This document shows positions 11,179 to 22,560 of a stretch of 64,000 nucleotides of DNA, piece by piece. Every line of letters begins with the position of its first letter. Within the stretch, counting starts at the first letter, position 1. Under the pieces are notes generated by a model, which did no database searches, was not told the DNA's origin, and was given only the letters and a program-made list of their open reading frames with translations. The position numbers and the translations under genes are program-made. Source of the DNA: Platycnemis pennipes (lineage: Eukaryota; Arthropoda; Insecta; Odonata; Platycnemididae); assembly GCA_933228895.1 (NCBI GenBank), contig OW121853.1:9802494-9866493 (forward strand), in the 5' to 3' direction.

Positions 11179-11622
11179 TGAAAACTATTTTCATTAGGCT
11201 ACTAAATTTTTTTACATTTTTTCTGATGGTATTTCTAATTTCGGTAGGACAAATCATTCATAATTCAACAGTTCAAACTGCAAAAACAATAAATAAATAC
11301 GTTTAAATAATGTAGGTGACATTTGTTGTTTACTGAGTGTCACCATTTTAGGCAAGAAAAAATTAAATGGAAGAAAAACGAGAAAATGATTCAAACTCTC
11401 AAAAATGATATTTCAATAAATAGTTATGTTGAGAAAAACATTGCTGTAATGAAATGAAAAAATCAATGAATGTAAAGAACTAGGGCATAATTTAATGAAA
11501 AAACACTAAAAATGTAAACACATAAATGCCTTGTGAAAAATTAACTTATTAATTACCGGGGGTCAAAATGACCCCATTTGGGCGTTGAATGATGTCGAGA
11601 AGTCCGGGCGTCCTAGTGTTAA

Positions 11623-13512
11623 AAGCACGCATGCCACTGTTATGAAACACCCATAGATAATGTACTTTTTTCTCCTTCATAAATCTGTGGCATTACGTGG
11701 TGAGCAGCATATTCCGGACGAAGGATTTCTATCCACCTCTCCACCTCACCATTTCATTCCTATCCTTTTATCTTTCCCTTCGGTCGGAAGGACTTATTAG
11801 CGCGGAGACAGACTGATGAGTTGAGAAACGCGCGATGTCAACGTTACCATTTATAAAAACATATATGCGGAGTGAAGTCTAAATCGTGAGTATTTGCAAG
11901 TTTCCAGTGTTTAGGCAGAGTTCATACATCATTCACAGGCAAAAGAGGGACATCATCTAGGCAATATAGCCGAAGAAATCCAGTGAGGATCCGGTATTCG
12001 GAGGAAGTCCGGATAGAGAAAGGGTCGTTGAAGGAGGAAAGCCTGCCGCTCAGAAACGCACTGTCTGAGGACAAAATTTGTGCATGAACGGCTCTCAGTA
12101 AATAATGCTACTTATATGCGTTATATTTAGTATGCTCACACATATGTGTTACTATTTTTGAAGAACATGGAAATCTATCTTTTAAAAATAAGTGAAAAGG
12201 GTTGCAGTGAAGCTATGTAATCTATGTTATTACCTTCATGTGTCTTCTCTAGCGTACTCACATGCTAATTATTCTGTTTTGATGCAAAGAATATTTAATT
12301 TAAAAACAACTACGTGAAGTGGTTCAAAGTAAAATAGTAAAATTTGGAATGCACTCCAATTCGGAATAAAGCTTGATTTCTAGTTTTGTGGCCTGAAATG
12401 TGACCAATCTGAAGCATCTAAATTATGAGCGTACTGTATCACTAAACATGATCGATTTCGTATTATACTTATCTGCAAACGTATCTTCATTCCAAGGAAG
12501 CAAAAAAAAACATAAACCCCGGCTCACTCAAACTAAGAAGTGTAGAGAAGTAACAATATCAGTGAGAGAAAAGGCCAACTGCCTAAAAGTTGGGTATTTC
12601 ATTTTTTCATTTTATCAGATTAGAGTTCCAAGAAGCGGGAACGTTTCCCTCTTCTTCGGGTTCTTCACCATATTAACAAAAAGGAGAATCATGTTATATC
12701 AACCAATTTTGGAATTATGAATTCACAATGTTAATGATGAACATAGTTCCAACGTTTTATACCACTATTTTGTAAGCTGATAGCATTTTCTTTTTATAAG
12801 TTTTCTTTCTTGCGCACGATCAGCCACTTTCCGTACCTACAAAAACTTCTTCAGATACCAACCGTGCAGTCCTTCCTTTCCTGGCTATTGTGCATGACGC
12901 CCAGCATGGTAATTTTTTACTAGGAATTGAAATCACTCGGTGAAATGACCTGAGTCATGGAGTCATCTGTATATATCCGCCATAAGTTAGTAGGCTTCAA
13001 CTCTCTGCGTCCACGCTCCATGATTTCTTCGAAGAAATGAGATTGAAATGACTTCCCACTACTTTTAGTTCTTCATGGCAAGTGATAGGGAACATTAAAA
13101 TTCGTTTTGTAGCCGTCTTACTGAAGAACTGACGGTGTTTGGACTATTTTCTATCAACCTCTTACTTTCAAATTCATGGGTGGCTACTAGGAGTGGCACA
13201 TTTTGCTGCCACCTCAGCGCAACTCAAGGAATCATGGAGCTGCATTATGGCGAATGGAGTTTGCACGAATTGCCTTTCACTGTTGGAATTCACTGCTGGA
13301 ATTTTCATAAAGCATCGGAAAGAAAAATTTGGAGACCCATCTGCCAGGATGAAAAGAGTTCAGGACAGATATTGCGGGATTTCAACTAGGATACATGCAC
13401 AAAAAATCAAGTTATACGATTGCATCAACGTCTACAACAACTTTCCTTCAAGTGACAACTACTTCTCTCTTAGGTCATATTAACAACAACAATGTAAAAA
13501 CAAATATAATAT
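11623..13512. other. no recognisable gene
   Basis: The open frame at 12400-12720 (+, 106 codons) and the overlapping frames at 13135-13595 (+) have no known motif and ordinary AT-rich composition. I see no splice-linked series of exons. Confidence 0.4.
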
Positions 13513-14290
13513 GGGCCTTTCCATGTCAATTTGACCTGGTGATTGCCCTTAGGATGACCGATTTTGGCCAAACACGGCAAAACGTCACCATTTGATAGGA
13601 AAATAACCACTATAAAGCCGTTTTGCAAAATATGGAACCGTTTACGATGAATTGCAACATTACAAAATTAGAATTTTGCAAAAAATACAACATATTTTAA
13701 GGTACAACTCCAAAATATTAAAGCTACAGATTTTAATAACAACTTATTGTAAAGGTCTTGAGTTGGCAAACTATAATATAGGAGTATATTATAAAATATA
13801 AACAATTTTATAAAGTTTATAACGATTTTAAATTTTCAAACAGTTATTGACAGTGTATCCATTCCCTCGATTTGGCTCATTTTTTTATATGTTGTAGATA
13901 CAAAACTCTTCTACAAATTAAAAATGTTTGCCAGGGGTATTTCATATTTCATTTCATTATTCATGCCAGGCCTGTTTCATTTAAGAAAGTAAAATTTTGG
14001 AGTGAAGGCGTAACGCTTGCCGGTCGCCGCGGCTCCCGAATACCGGGCGACAGTGTGTGGTACTCTAGTGTCTTCGGAGCCCTGCAACTTTCTTTTTTAT
14101 CTTCTTCTCATCAATTTTAGCATACTCTTAAATTTCCTTTGAACGTGCCATTCACAAATTTCTTACCGTATATGTGACCACCGCCTAATTACACCATCGT
14201 GGCGTCATTAGGCCTTATGGAAGCCGGAGAATAATAGATAATCCTCGTTTTGTCTTCGGCTTTCGGTGTTACTTTGCTTAGCCCCTACCC
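13513..14290. repeat. E1 left terminal inverted repeat
   Basis: About 780 bp, starting GGGCCTTTCCATGTCAATT. It aligns with the reverse complement of 16500-17555 and with both ends of E2. The GC-rich inner block at about 14005-14070 stands out against AT-rich surroundings. Confidence 0.7.
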
Positions 14291-14369
14291 TAATTTCCTA
14301 GTATAATCTTTAGTTATGTTCTCCGAAACCTCTTCCACACTTCTCTTTTCAACGAAACGGTGGTGCTCA

Positions 14370-14510
14370 TCCACCATCAAATTCCCGGTGGCGGCGGGGA
14401 AAATATCTTGCCGTTCAATCCCAGGGTCGCGGGTTCGATTCCCGTCCGGGGAGGATTTTCACTCTCCGGGGCATGGATTTTTGTGACGTATACCCTGTCA
14501 ATTTGAAGAG
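14370..14510 (+). mobile_element. tRNA-related SINE fragment
   Basis: GGTTCGATTCC at 14432-14442 is a perfect pol III B box (the tRNA T-loop), in a CGCGGGTTCGATTCCCG stem, followed by CACTCTCCGGGGCATGG, which resembles the body of arthropod SINEs. No clear A box or cloverleaf is present upstream (GGTGGCGGCGGGG), so it is a SINE piece and not a tRNA gene. It lies inside E1. Confidence 0.5.
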
Positions 14511-15425
14511 AGGACTGAGTCGTAAATTCGCAGGTTAAATAAAAACAAATTAATGCATGTATTACTTTCAGGGCAAACAACTGGGAAGGCAAAACTCTAC
14601 CAAATCTCAACGGATATTTAGTTTCTCTTCACATCGGATAGCCTTCTAGGCCCTATTAATTCAAAACCTTGCCATTCCTTACTTTTCCTTTCGTTCTCGT
14701 TAATGAACTTGCTAACCTCTTCGTAACGTTAATGTATGTTGTCCTTTCCCCAACAATGCTTCACACATGTCAATGATCTATTCAGTCTTCGGAATTAGTC
14801 AAAATATAAATTATGCTATGTGAGGCAATGGAATTAGCCTCACATTTAATATTTAGTTGTGTTGAAAATATTATTCATATCTCTCTTTGTTTACTGAAAT
14901 AAAAATTGGTCACATCCTAAAATGAAATTTATATTCTCAAGTCATAAAGTCATTATTACACCTTTATATTATAGCTTTCTTGAATAGAATCAAAGTTACG
15001 CATCAAAAAAAGCTTAAAAAATATATTCTGCCCCCTATTCATGCACTATATATGTTACTGCGTTATCACGTCTTATTCATTCTCTTATCCAGCATAACAT
15101 GAATGTTGTAAATCATTACAAAGATTATTAGTGCAGTAAAAATCGAAAGAAAATCGAAAGAACAAATCACGTTTGTCTCCGTATTTTCTAATGTTCCTGC
15201 TTTGCTAGTAGATTGGATGGCCGATGGTTATGTGGTACCCTCACTGCAGCAGACCTATAATTTAAAAGTTGAATAATGCCATATAAAATAATGTTTAACT
15301 CTATAATTTTACATCGAGAATACACTAATTTCGTACTTGATCTTTAAACACTTCTGTATTCTTCTCCAAACTCTCTGGATGTGTACCGCAAAAGGGGAAA
15401 TTTGTCCTTCGAATGCCTGGGACGG

Positions 15426-16118
15426 CTATTCAACATCAAATCTTCTTTGAATTATGGGATATATGAACAGTAGGGTCGGATGCACTCCACGGCAGGGGTG
15501 TCCCGGAATCTCGCAAGCCTCTTCTTTCTTACTCATTTGCTCGTCGGTGACTAACTCGTAGTCCATTCCTTTCACGCTCAATTGGGTCCATTTGTAAAGT
15601 TCCACAGGAGTCTGAATTTGTTCCTTATAACTGAAGTGCATATTGGCACGTGTAGTTGATCTCTTCAGCGCACTTCCAAGTCCGTCACTTGGACCCTCTC
15701 CTTGAGATGTGGTACAGAAATTCCATTCTGCATCGGTCCTGTGAAATTGGCGACGCAACAATTACAACATATTGTAGCGGTTGTGCCTCATACAGTCCGA
15801 AATAATAACCGGAGGTATTACTTGATCCTTCGTATTCCTATTTTAGCATGCAAAAGAATGTATTGTACCCAAGAAAATACCACAGTGCACACCTTTTAAT
15901 GAGCCTTGGTACAGATAAGAATATTTCACGGAGAAATTGCCCACAACGACGAATTCACATAATTTCAGGTTGTATCTGGCTTTCAAGCAATATGTTATTT
16001 CCAAATGAGCAATGTAGTTGCGCCATCGCACTCCTGTAATATCCTCAGCAAAAAACACGCAGAAAATATCTACACACTTGATCTGAGTTTTAAGGCATAA
16101 TAATTTTCCTAAGCTCAT
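15426..16118 (-). pseudogene. E1 internal gene, uncharacterised transposon-associated family (broken)
   Basis: Two minus-strand frames carry conserved blocks in the expected order. The frame at 15843-16118 reads ARYNLKLCEFVVVGNFS, then YLYQGSLKGVH. A shift then leads to VIISDCMRHN, and 15426-15761 reads DAEWNFCTTSQGEGPSDG and LGSALKR. E2 encodes the same blocks (VGDFS, LYQYSVKGVH, DAEWHFYITSQGK). I know this arrangement from many multicopy, unnamed proteins of arthropods and cnidarians; the conserved acidic and HGKG/DG residues suggest a nuclease-like fold, which is inference. E1 has Asn where E2 has Asp (VGNFS against VGDFS), a frameshift, and an apparent internal deletion between the SDC and DAEW blocks. 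Not functional. Confidence 0.55.
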
Positions 16119-16499
16119 TGTTTGAATCGTATCGCATCATGGAGAGTGGGTTTGGGAAAATTTACCAAGTTGGAAAAGATGGTTGAAATAAGAGGTCATT
16201 AATAGTAACAATCAGTTTATGCTTCCAAGGACGACTACCAGATGACCTTTTTTGTTACAGCTGGACTTTTATTCGGTATCACATCAGCAAATACGCGTGA
16301 AAAGTCACAATTAGTGGCATATATTTATACCGTGAAAGAGAGCGGAACTGAAGAAACCAAGAGTAGAAAACTGGTATTCAATACTACCAGAAAAATAGAG
16401 TTTGAACGAGACTTTGAAATAGTAGGATCAAACGCCTGCTATTGATATTAAATAATTTCCATAAATTGAGCAAATATTAGTTTTTAAAAATTTGAACAG

Positions 16500-17555
16500 C
16501 CAGTAGCAGTTGAAACCGAAGATGAGATGACGCCTGTCTATTGCTATCGGAGGCCGACTTCTGTAAGACCTCGTCCCGCCCTCGTGTTTTCTAGGGCGGT
16601 GGTCACGTATACGGGAAGCAATTGGCAAATGGAACAGGGAAAGGGGTTCTAAGAGTATGTGTATGGTTGAAATTGGTGAGAAGAAGATGAAAGAGACGGT
16701 GTGCTGAGATCTGAAGACGCCAGAGCACCATACGGTCGCCCGCCATTCGGGAGCCGCGGCAACCGGAGAGCGTTACGCCTTTACTCAAAAATTTTTTCTT
16801 TCTAAAATGCTATATTACTTCTTGCAAGCTTTTTAAATTTTTAGAAAAGGTTTGTATCTGCATCATATAAAAAAATGAGCCACATCGAGGAATGGATACA
16901 TCGTCAAAAACTGTTTGGAAACATTAATTCGTTAAAAACTTTATAAAATAGATTATATTTTGTATTATAGTCTTGTATATTATAGTCATAAAATTCAAGA
17001 CCTTTTAAATGATTCCTTATTTAAATCTGTAGCTTTTATAGTCTCGGAGTTATACCTTAAAATGTGTAGTACATAGGTCTTCAATGAAATAAGTCCGGCA
17101 TGAATAATGAAATGAAATATGAAATACCTCTGGCAAACTTTTTTAATTCGTAGAATAGTTTTGTCTCTACAACACATAAAAATATAAGCAAAATCGAGGG
17201 CAAAGATATATTGTCAAAAATCGATTTAAAACATTAAAATTGTTATAAACCTTATACAATTGTTTATATTTTATAATATAGGCCTACATTATAGTTTTCC
17301 AATTCTATACATTTAAAATAGGTCCTTTTCAAATGTGTAGCTTAATTAGATTGGAATTAAACCTTATAATGTGTAGTTACTTTTGCAAAATTAGTTTCGC
17401 AATGTTGCAATTTCTCGCAAACGGTAGCGTGTTTTGGAAAACGGCTGTGGGGTGGTTATTTTCCTATAAATTGTGAAGTTTTGCCAAGTTTGTTCAAAAT
17501 TGGTCACCCTAAGGTTTTTGCCGGTTTTCTGGACGAATTAACGTGGAATGACCCC
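16500..17555. repeat. E1 right terminal inverted repeat with internal duplication
   Basis: Reverse complement of the left repeat, but about 280 bp longer. A roughly 325 bp internal segment is present twice in tandem (about 17065-17390 and 16795-17068), each copy containing the ACTACACATT..AAGGT, TATAAAATATAA and TTTTTATATG-type landmarks. The outer end is GGGGTCATTCCACGTTAATT on the minus strand. Confidence 0.65.
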
Positions 17556-17984
17556 AATTTATTAAGCTAATGCTTCAATAGATACTTTTGATTCAACGGC
17601 TAGTGTTTCATTTAATTTAAGTGTCTAATGTACTGAGATTTGGGTATTTATTTAAGTTTCTCCTGATAAGAAAATCCGGAAATACAACGTTTTTGTTGGG
17701 ATTGTTTTCTTAGTCAGCATTTTAGTGCTTGGCATGATTTTCAGGATTTCACTATCATTAGCACGCAATCCTAAGGTTGTTTTGATGTATTTTTCCACTC
17801 AATTTTTACCACTTAAACTATAAGCATGGTTGTAATTCTTCTCCCTCGCATCCTTACCTACCTTATTTGACGTCTTCCTCTTTTCTTCTTCACATTCACT
17901 TTTCCCCCCAACAATTATCTTTACCAGACCATCATCTCTCAGAGTAAAACCCGTTGTCCAGTCCTCCATTTTGTGGTATGATTA
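17556..17984. other. no recognisable gene
   Basis: AT-rich spacer with no open frame or repeat I can name. Confidence 0.4.
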
Positions 17985-18075
17985 GTTCATAGTTGCATGG
18001 CAGTGGTGCATGTATGGTGGTTTTCAACCCCTGCCACATACCTTCATTATGGCTTGCAGAGTATTACGTAGTTGC
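17985..18075 (+). mobile_element. 3' terminus of the second LINE family
   Basis: TTTTCAACCCCTGCCACATACC and GGCTTGCAGAGTATTACGTAG match the 3' end at 57.15-57.24 kb and the minus-strand copy at 9.3 kb. No coding part is seen upstream. Confidence 0.5.
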
Positions 18076-18109
18076 GAAAGGCTTCTTTTTGTAGTTTTCA
18101 GCGGGCTCC

Positions 18110-18645
18110 TCTTTATACTCACTCTACTAAATTCTCCATCATTCGTCATCATTCTACTGCCGCAGTAAAATCCAAAGCCCTATCTTCTGCTGTCATTGTC
18201 CTTGTCTCACTGCTCCAAGAAAGCGTGCTCCAATTGTAAGTACTTACTAGTCAAGCCTTTTCTTTCTTTCAAGCTTTTATTTCCATCCGAAAGTAGATTA
18301 TTCTTTCAGTAGAATGCCCTCTTCATTAGAGCAATTCTGCTTTCTATTCTCTTCTTGGTTCGTCTATCACTGGCTATTCAGATTCCTGGATAGCAATACT
18401 GTATAACCTCCTTAAGCTTTTGTTTTCATGATGTAAAGATAGTCTAGGCTTATTCTTTCTACTAATCACAAGAGCCTTGGTTTTCTATATATTGATCTTC
18501 AGGTGATATCTGGCCATTTTCCTTTTCATATTTACTAGATTATCCTTGAAGCCCCTGTCCGCCTCTACCATCACCTGTATGTCATTTGTAAATCACCTAA
18601 CTGTAAATTTTCCCACACACATTCACTCTCGAATACTTTGGCCTT
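18110..18645 (-). mobile_element. LINE fragment, minus strand
   Basis: The minus strand resembles the segment around 46.4-46.9 kb and the region downstream of the RT box in the 37-40 kb copy. A YHLKINI-like stretch is followed by a VVIQYCYPGI-like block, the IRRRIES block and a SETRTMTA-like block near 18200. No continuous frame remains. Confidence 0.6.
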
Positions 18646-18679
18646 CTTGATGAAGATAGACGCTGAGTAGTGCGTAAAA

Positions 18680-19435
18680 CTAAAGCAAACAAATCTGACT
18701 CAATCCTTTCGTTATTTTAGCATCTCCACTAATAGCTCTAGATTTTAACTCAGCCGTCTTGTTTTTGAAGGAATTGTTGACAAATCTTTGATAAGTGTTA
18801 TTGATAAATGGAGGCTGGATCATTAGTTTCGAGTAAACAGTTTTTTCTCGAAATAAACTCCATACACTTCTCTGTGTAATCGGAACGGTTAAGGAAAACG
18901 ATGCTATTCCCTTTGTCACTTTTGGTCACAGCTAAATCATCCTGTTCGACGTCTTTCTTTATATAATGGAAAGTTTTTTTTACGGGTGTAGCACTTATTG
19001 TTGTTTCAGGAACTTCCAAAGGAACCCCAGTTTAGCGCTATATAAAGACACTTGACGGAAAATTATTTTATGTACCTGATGATGGCCTTAAGACCGGCCG
19101 TACCAACATTAAACCAGTGGAATTTACAATTTTATATCTCTTTATTTTTAAGATGTAAATCTTTATTCTCTGATGCCCTAGTAGCACAAGGGTCTCTTTT
19201 CACAGTTGATGGTAATATTATCAAAGCTTGTCGGTCATTCTCGTAATGTATACATGTCGCAGGTTTTGCACAGTTGAGTTTATTGTTCTCTTTTGCTTTT
19301 TCAAATAGCCCGGCAGGAATATTGTCCATGAAAGAAGCCTTATTCATTTTCATCCCTAACTGTGTGCGTACAATTTTGTCTCAAAATTGAGTCTCATCTA
19401 TCATATTTGTACCAAAGTGGCTCCCATTTTATAAC
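18680..19435 (-). mobile_element. Penelope-like element, N-terminal RT-region fragment
   Basis: The minus-strand frame at 18798-19019 contains VTKSDKGNSIVFLNRSDY and, after CMEFISRKN, LLETNDPAS. This follows the conserved N-terminal block of Penelope-like reverse transcriptases (a KADKG motif, a hydrophobic strand, DY, then DPT). The adjacent frames at 18680-18919 and 19132-19353 continue the same decayed copy in shifted frames. There is no RT catalytic box. It is a short old fragment lying between LINE pieces of the same orientation. Confidence 0.6.
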
Positions 19436-20179
19436 TGCCACAAATAGTCCTTCCGTCTTTTCACTTTTTCTTCATGCCTATTTAAAAGTTATCCATTTTT
19501 GTCCAAATGGCACTAAATATAACCCGTAACATGCAGAGGTTCTTTACCATCCTGTGCAAAACTTCCACCTTCTCAATTGCAAGGATTCTTTGTAAATCTA
19601 CGCATAGGTCCTTAACTCACACATCTCACACGTTTCTCACCTGAAAGCTTACTCTATTTATTGCTCCTCTATAGCAGGGTTGCCCTCCTTCAGTTTAAGC
19701 ATATTTTATTTTCGTTCTCTCTTCAATTAGGTTTTAGACTCATATCGTTATCCAAGGTTTCTTCTTGCAAAAGACGCTCCCTATCTATAAAAACCTTTTC
19801 TTCTACCTGTAGACCATATTCAAAGCTTTCCCACGTCTCCACCACTGACTCCACTATGAGGTGCTCCTTCCTCTATGGCCTTTTTTCCGCTACCTACTGT
19901 AAGACCAACCGAAATTGAGCTTACCTTAATTTCTTGAATTGCTTTTTTTCCATTTTTCCTTAATTTGTTTAAATTTCAAATAGCATTTCACCATCACTAT
20001 GTTTTGATCAATATTAATAGCTGCCATTGGGAGACTTTTGAAATATTTTACCCGAAATCTTATTGCACGTGAACCTAAAATGAAGCCAATATGAAATATT
20101 CTGGCGTTTTCCAGGCATATTTTCTTTCGTTATGGCTATTAAAACCACGTGTTTGCCACCTCTAGCTTGTGCTGTGTTA
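19436..20179. other. unassigned, possibly decayed retroelement
   Basis: The reverse complement of 19650-19920 gives a charged, helix-rich reading (VETWESFEY, RERLLQEETL) like the linker between endonuclease and RT in the neighbouring LINEs, but I cannot align it with confidence. Confidence 0.3.
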
Positions 20180-20480
20180 AGAAACCTAGAAGTTTTTCTT
20201 GCTTATTGTTTTGGTTTCCCTATCAATATTTTCCAGTAATTCTTCCACCTGCACCTGTACCGACAGTTGGCTTTTGCTATCTTAATACAATTAAGCCTTC
20301 TTCTCCTCTTACCTATTTTCTAATTTTGGTAATATCACCATAGACATCTTCCAATTTTGACCTTTCTAAGTTTGAGGTAGGGGTATATGTAAGGCTGTAC
20401 CACAACGTTATATGCTCGCTCCATCTTCATCATTTTGATCCTTTCGCTTCACTAGAGGAGGCTGTTTTGTGCAATCTGAC
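20180..20480 (-). mobile_element. LINE endonuclease-region fragment
   Basis: The minus strand around 20270-20350 (AATAGGTAAGAGGAGAAG and a preceding GATGTCTATGGTGATAT) aligns with the endonuclease segment at 37.90-37.96 kb (ATCTACGAAGAGATCAC, CAGGTAAGAGGAGAAGG). This is the apurinic-type endonuclease region upstream of the RT. Decayed. Confidence 0.5.
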
Positions 20481-22049
20481 ACTATTCCTATGCATTATGC
20501 CTACTTTAGCACTACCGTTCAACGATTCAGTGAGTATGATTCTGCAAATTCCACTCCAGAAAGACTTCTTTGGACACCTTAATTTCAAAACTTGCTGCTA
20601 CTTTGATGATCATTTTTCATATTTCCACCTCCAGAAGTTTCACCTTCAGGTTCCCTAATTTTCTGCCCGTCCGAAGAGATCTCATGTTCTATGTTACTAA
20701 CCTAAAATGCGCATGTAACTTGACTGATGTACTCTCTGGAATGGTACCTGCCCTGAGATCCGATTTCGGGGCTATTCTACATGGGAAATATTTCATTCAA
20801 GCGGGTATCACTATGCCATAATAAAAATATTGGATAGGCTGCGAATCCTTAGAATAATACTATGGAGGGTGCATCTTGCCTTCCAAATTGTAGTACCTAC
20901 CATAGCCGTTAAAGTAAATGTTACGCGAAAGGTAGTTAAATGAGTGTCACTGCACTGGCGAGTGTGGCATCCACCATAACGCATACAAATAAGGAAGAGC
21001 TTCTGTCCTCTCCTTCAGGTGGTACGATGCATAATTTCTTGTGGGCTCCCCTCGCCAAGTCACGGAATCATCACAGTTGTTTTAGATCATTTGAAAGGAC
21101 AATTTTACATAAGGGTGTACCTACACCACTCCGGAATGCCGTCGCCTTTTGTACAGAACTGAATATTCGACGGGTGAATTCGCTACCTCAGGTTAACTTC
21201 GGTAGACGCACTCGGCCGCTTCAATCTTAGCTCCCACTTTTAGATGTAACAAAAAAAGACAATTGGATGACTGCAGGAAAATTAACCAGGCTAAAATTTC
21301 TATTCTATGCTAAAGAAATTGTGGCAAGCATTATTGATGCAAACTATTATGAAAATATTGGAGTACATTTCCGATATATAAATATTTTTAGCGGCTTGAA
21401 ATCAATGCTTAAAGACTTTTATAAGTGAGATGCTTCAGCACAGCAGCTCACTTATACAAGCCTAATCATACATTCTCATCGAACACTTGGTTTTTCCGAA
21501 ATCAATGTGGAAAAGTAACTATGTTCCGTCTCCAATCATCTCTTTGATTATTCCATAGCCTCATGCATACGCATGTTTTTTCGAGGTACGCATAGAATGA
21601 TATAGATATAATTATTTTAGATGTTTCTTATACCTGGTATGCTAATGATCCTTGGATGTAACTCTGTAACATTAAGTTGCAATGAGATCAAGAATATAAT
21701 TATGGAATCTTCGAAGACAGCACATGGGGGACGAATTTCCTTCAAGAAGATTTGGGCTGATGTGGTGGTTAATATGGAAAAAAATATAACTATGAAAATA
21801 AAATGGCCTTTATAACCAGTGGAAGAAAAGCTCTGAGTAACCATTTTTTGCTTGTATCATACCCAAGGCTTCATTAGTCTGGCACATGCATATAAGCCGG
21901 CGTAATTTACTTCTTCTCTGCCTTATCTCATCGTATCTCATCTCAGGTTTCACGCAAGAGATGCATCAACTCAGCCTAAATATTTGCCCTGCGTCAGAAC
22001 GATGTAATAATGCGCGTAATTGAAACTGCATTCTTTCCTCAGTTAAATA
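20481..22049. other. no recognisable gene
   Basis: The open frames at 20570-20821, 20940-21230 (+, 96 codons) and 21617-21844 have no known motif. TATAAG at 21890-21895, followed by a pyrimidine-rich stretch, could be part of the promoter-like region that starts just downstream, but this is weak. Confidence 0.35.
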
Positions 22050-22560
22050 TCAAGCTCCCCGGCATCACTAATGGAAGGGTGGGGATATCGGCTGGAGCAA
22101 AAGGGCAATAAATTATTCCTGCTCTTATCCCAATGGGCTGAGGGATGGGCCGATCGCGGCAATCGGTAAAAATGAAATGGAATGTAAATATCCATTAGGG
22201 ATCTCCTATTTTCAGAGGGTGAATAAGCAATGATTAAGTGGCTTAACCGACTGCGCGCGGGACGGGATTGGCCAGCGCGATGCAAGTGGGCGGAGCTTCA
22301 TATTTTGCCGGCCAGCCGATATTCCAATCAGTCTTCGAGGGCAGGTGAGGCCTCGATATTTTCCACCGGGAGAAAAGAAACCTCGCGCTCGCCTTGCGCT
22401 CTTGAGCGCAAAAGCGCGTGATTTGGAACTTTTAAGCCGTGGCATTTGCGTGCTACTGAATCAATATTGGCCTTACAGGGTTTGGAGAGAGATTTGTCTT
22501 TTCTTTGTGCGTTTGAGTTGCGCTACCTCTCACGGAAGCTCATAAAACGCACAGGAGGGT
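22050..22560. promoter_or_regulatory. GC-rich, CpG-containing promoter-like block
   Basis: This 500 bp block contrasts with AT-rich flanks and is not repeated elsewhere in the window. It contains GGGCGG within GTGGGCGGAGC (a GC box, about 22286-22296), GATTGGCCAG (an inverted CCAAT box, about 22266-22275), many CGCG steps, and the palindrome TTGCGCTCTTGAGCGCAA at about 22393-22410. These features fit a CpG-type promoter or first exon of a host gene, or a captured regulatory block. No coding exon is recognisable on either strand, so the call is tentative. Confidence 0.3.

Larger units (their letters stand above)
8656..11618. mobile_element. piggyBac-type element A (non-autonomous or gutted)
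   Basis: The outer ends are CACTAGAACGCCC (8656-8668) and GGGCGTCCTAGTG (11606-11618), inverted copies with one mismatch; the right end abuts TTAA (11619-11622), the piggyBac target. An inner inverted pair (8836-8865 and 11560-11589) carries the near-palindrome GGGGTCATTTTGACCC. The left flank is CTCT where TTAA is expected, so the left duplication has mutated or the end was rearranged. No transposase sequence is recognisable. Much of the interior is a LINE copy and other repeats. Element B near 32.6 kb has closely related ends. Confidence 0.65.
13513..17555 (-). mobile_element. long-inverted-repeat element E1
   Basis: The left flank segment 13513-14290 and the right segment 16500-17555 are inverted copies, diverged but alignable from end to end. 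The same inverted segment bounds element E2 at 59.8-63.1 kb. Shared landmarks from outside in are a CATGTCAATTTGACC-type end, a GGGTGACCAATTTTG-like block, TTTATAAAGTTTATAA, ATATGATGTAGATACAA, a GC-rich GAAGGCGTAACG...CCGGTCGCCGCGG block and a TGTGACCACCGCC block. The interior holds a broken gene on the minus strand and a SINE. Terminal inverted repeats of this length place it among DNA transposons, but the superfamily is unknown to me. No clear target duplication is visible. Confidence 0.7.

Noticed and set aside
14415..14460. tRNA gene
   Set aside because: A perfect B box is present but there is no A box, anticodon arm or acceptor stem; the downstream sequence looks like a SINE body.
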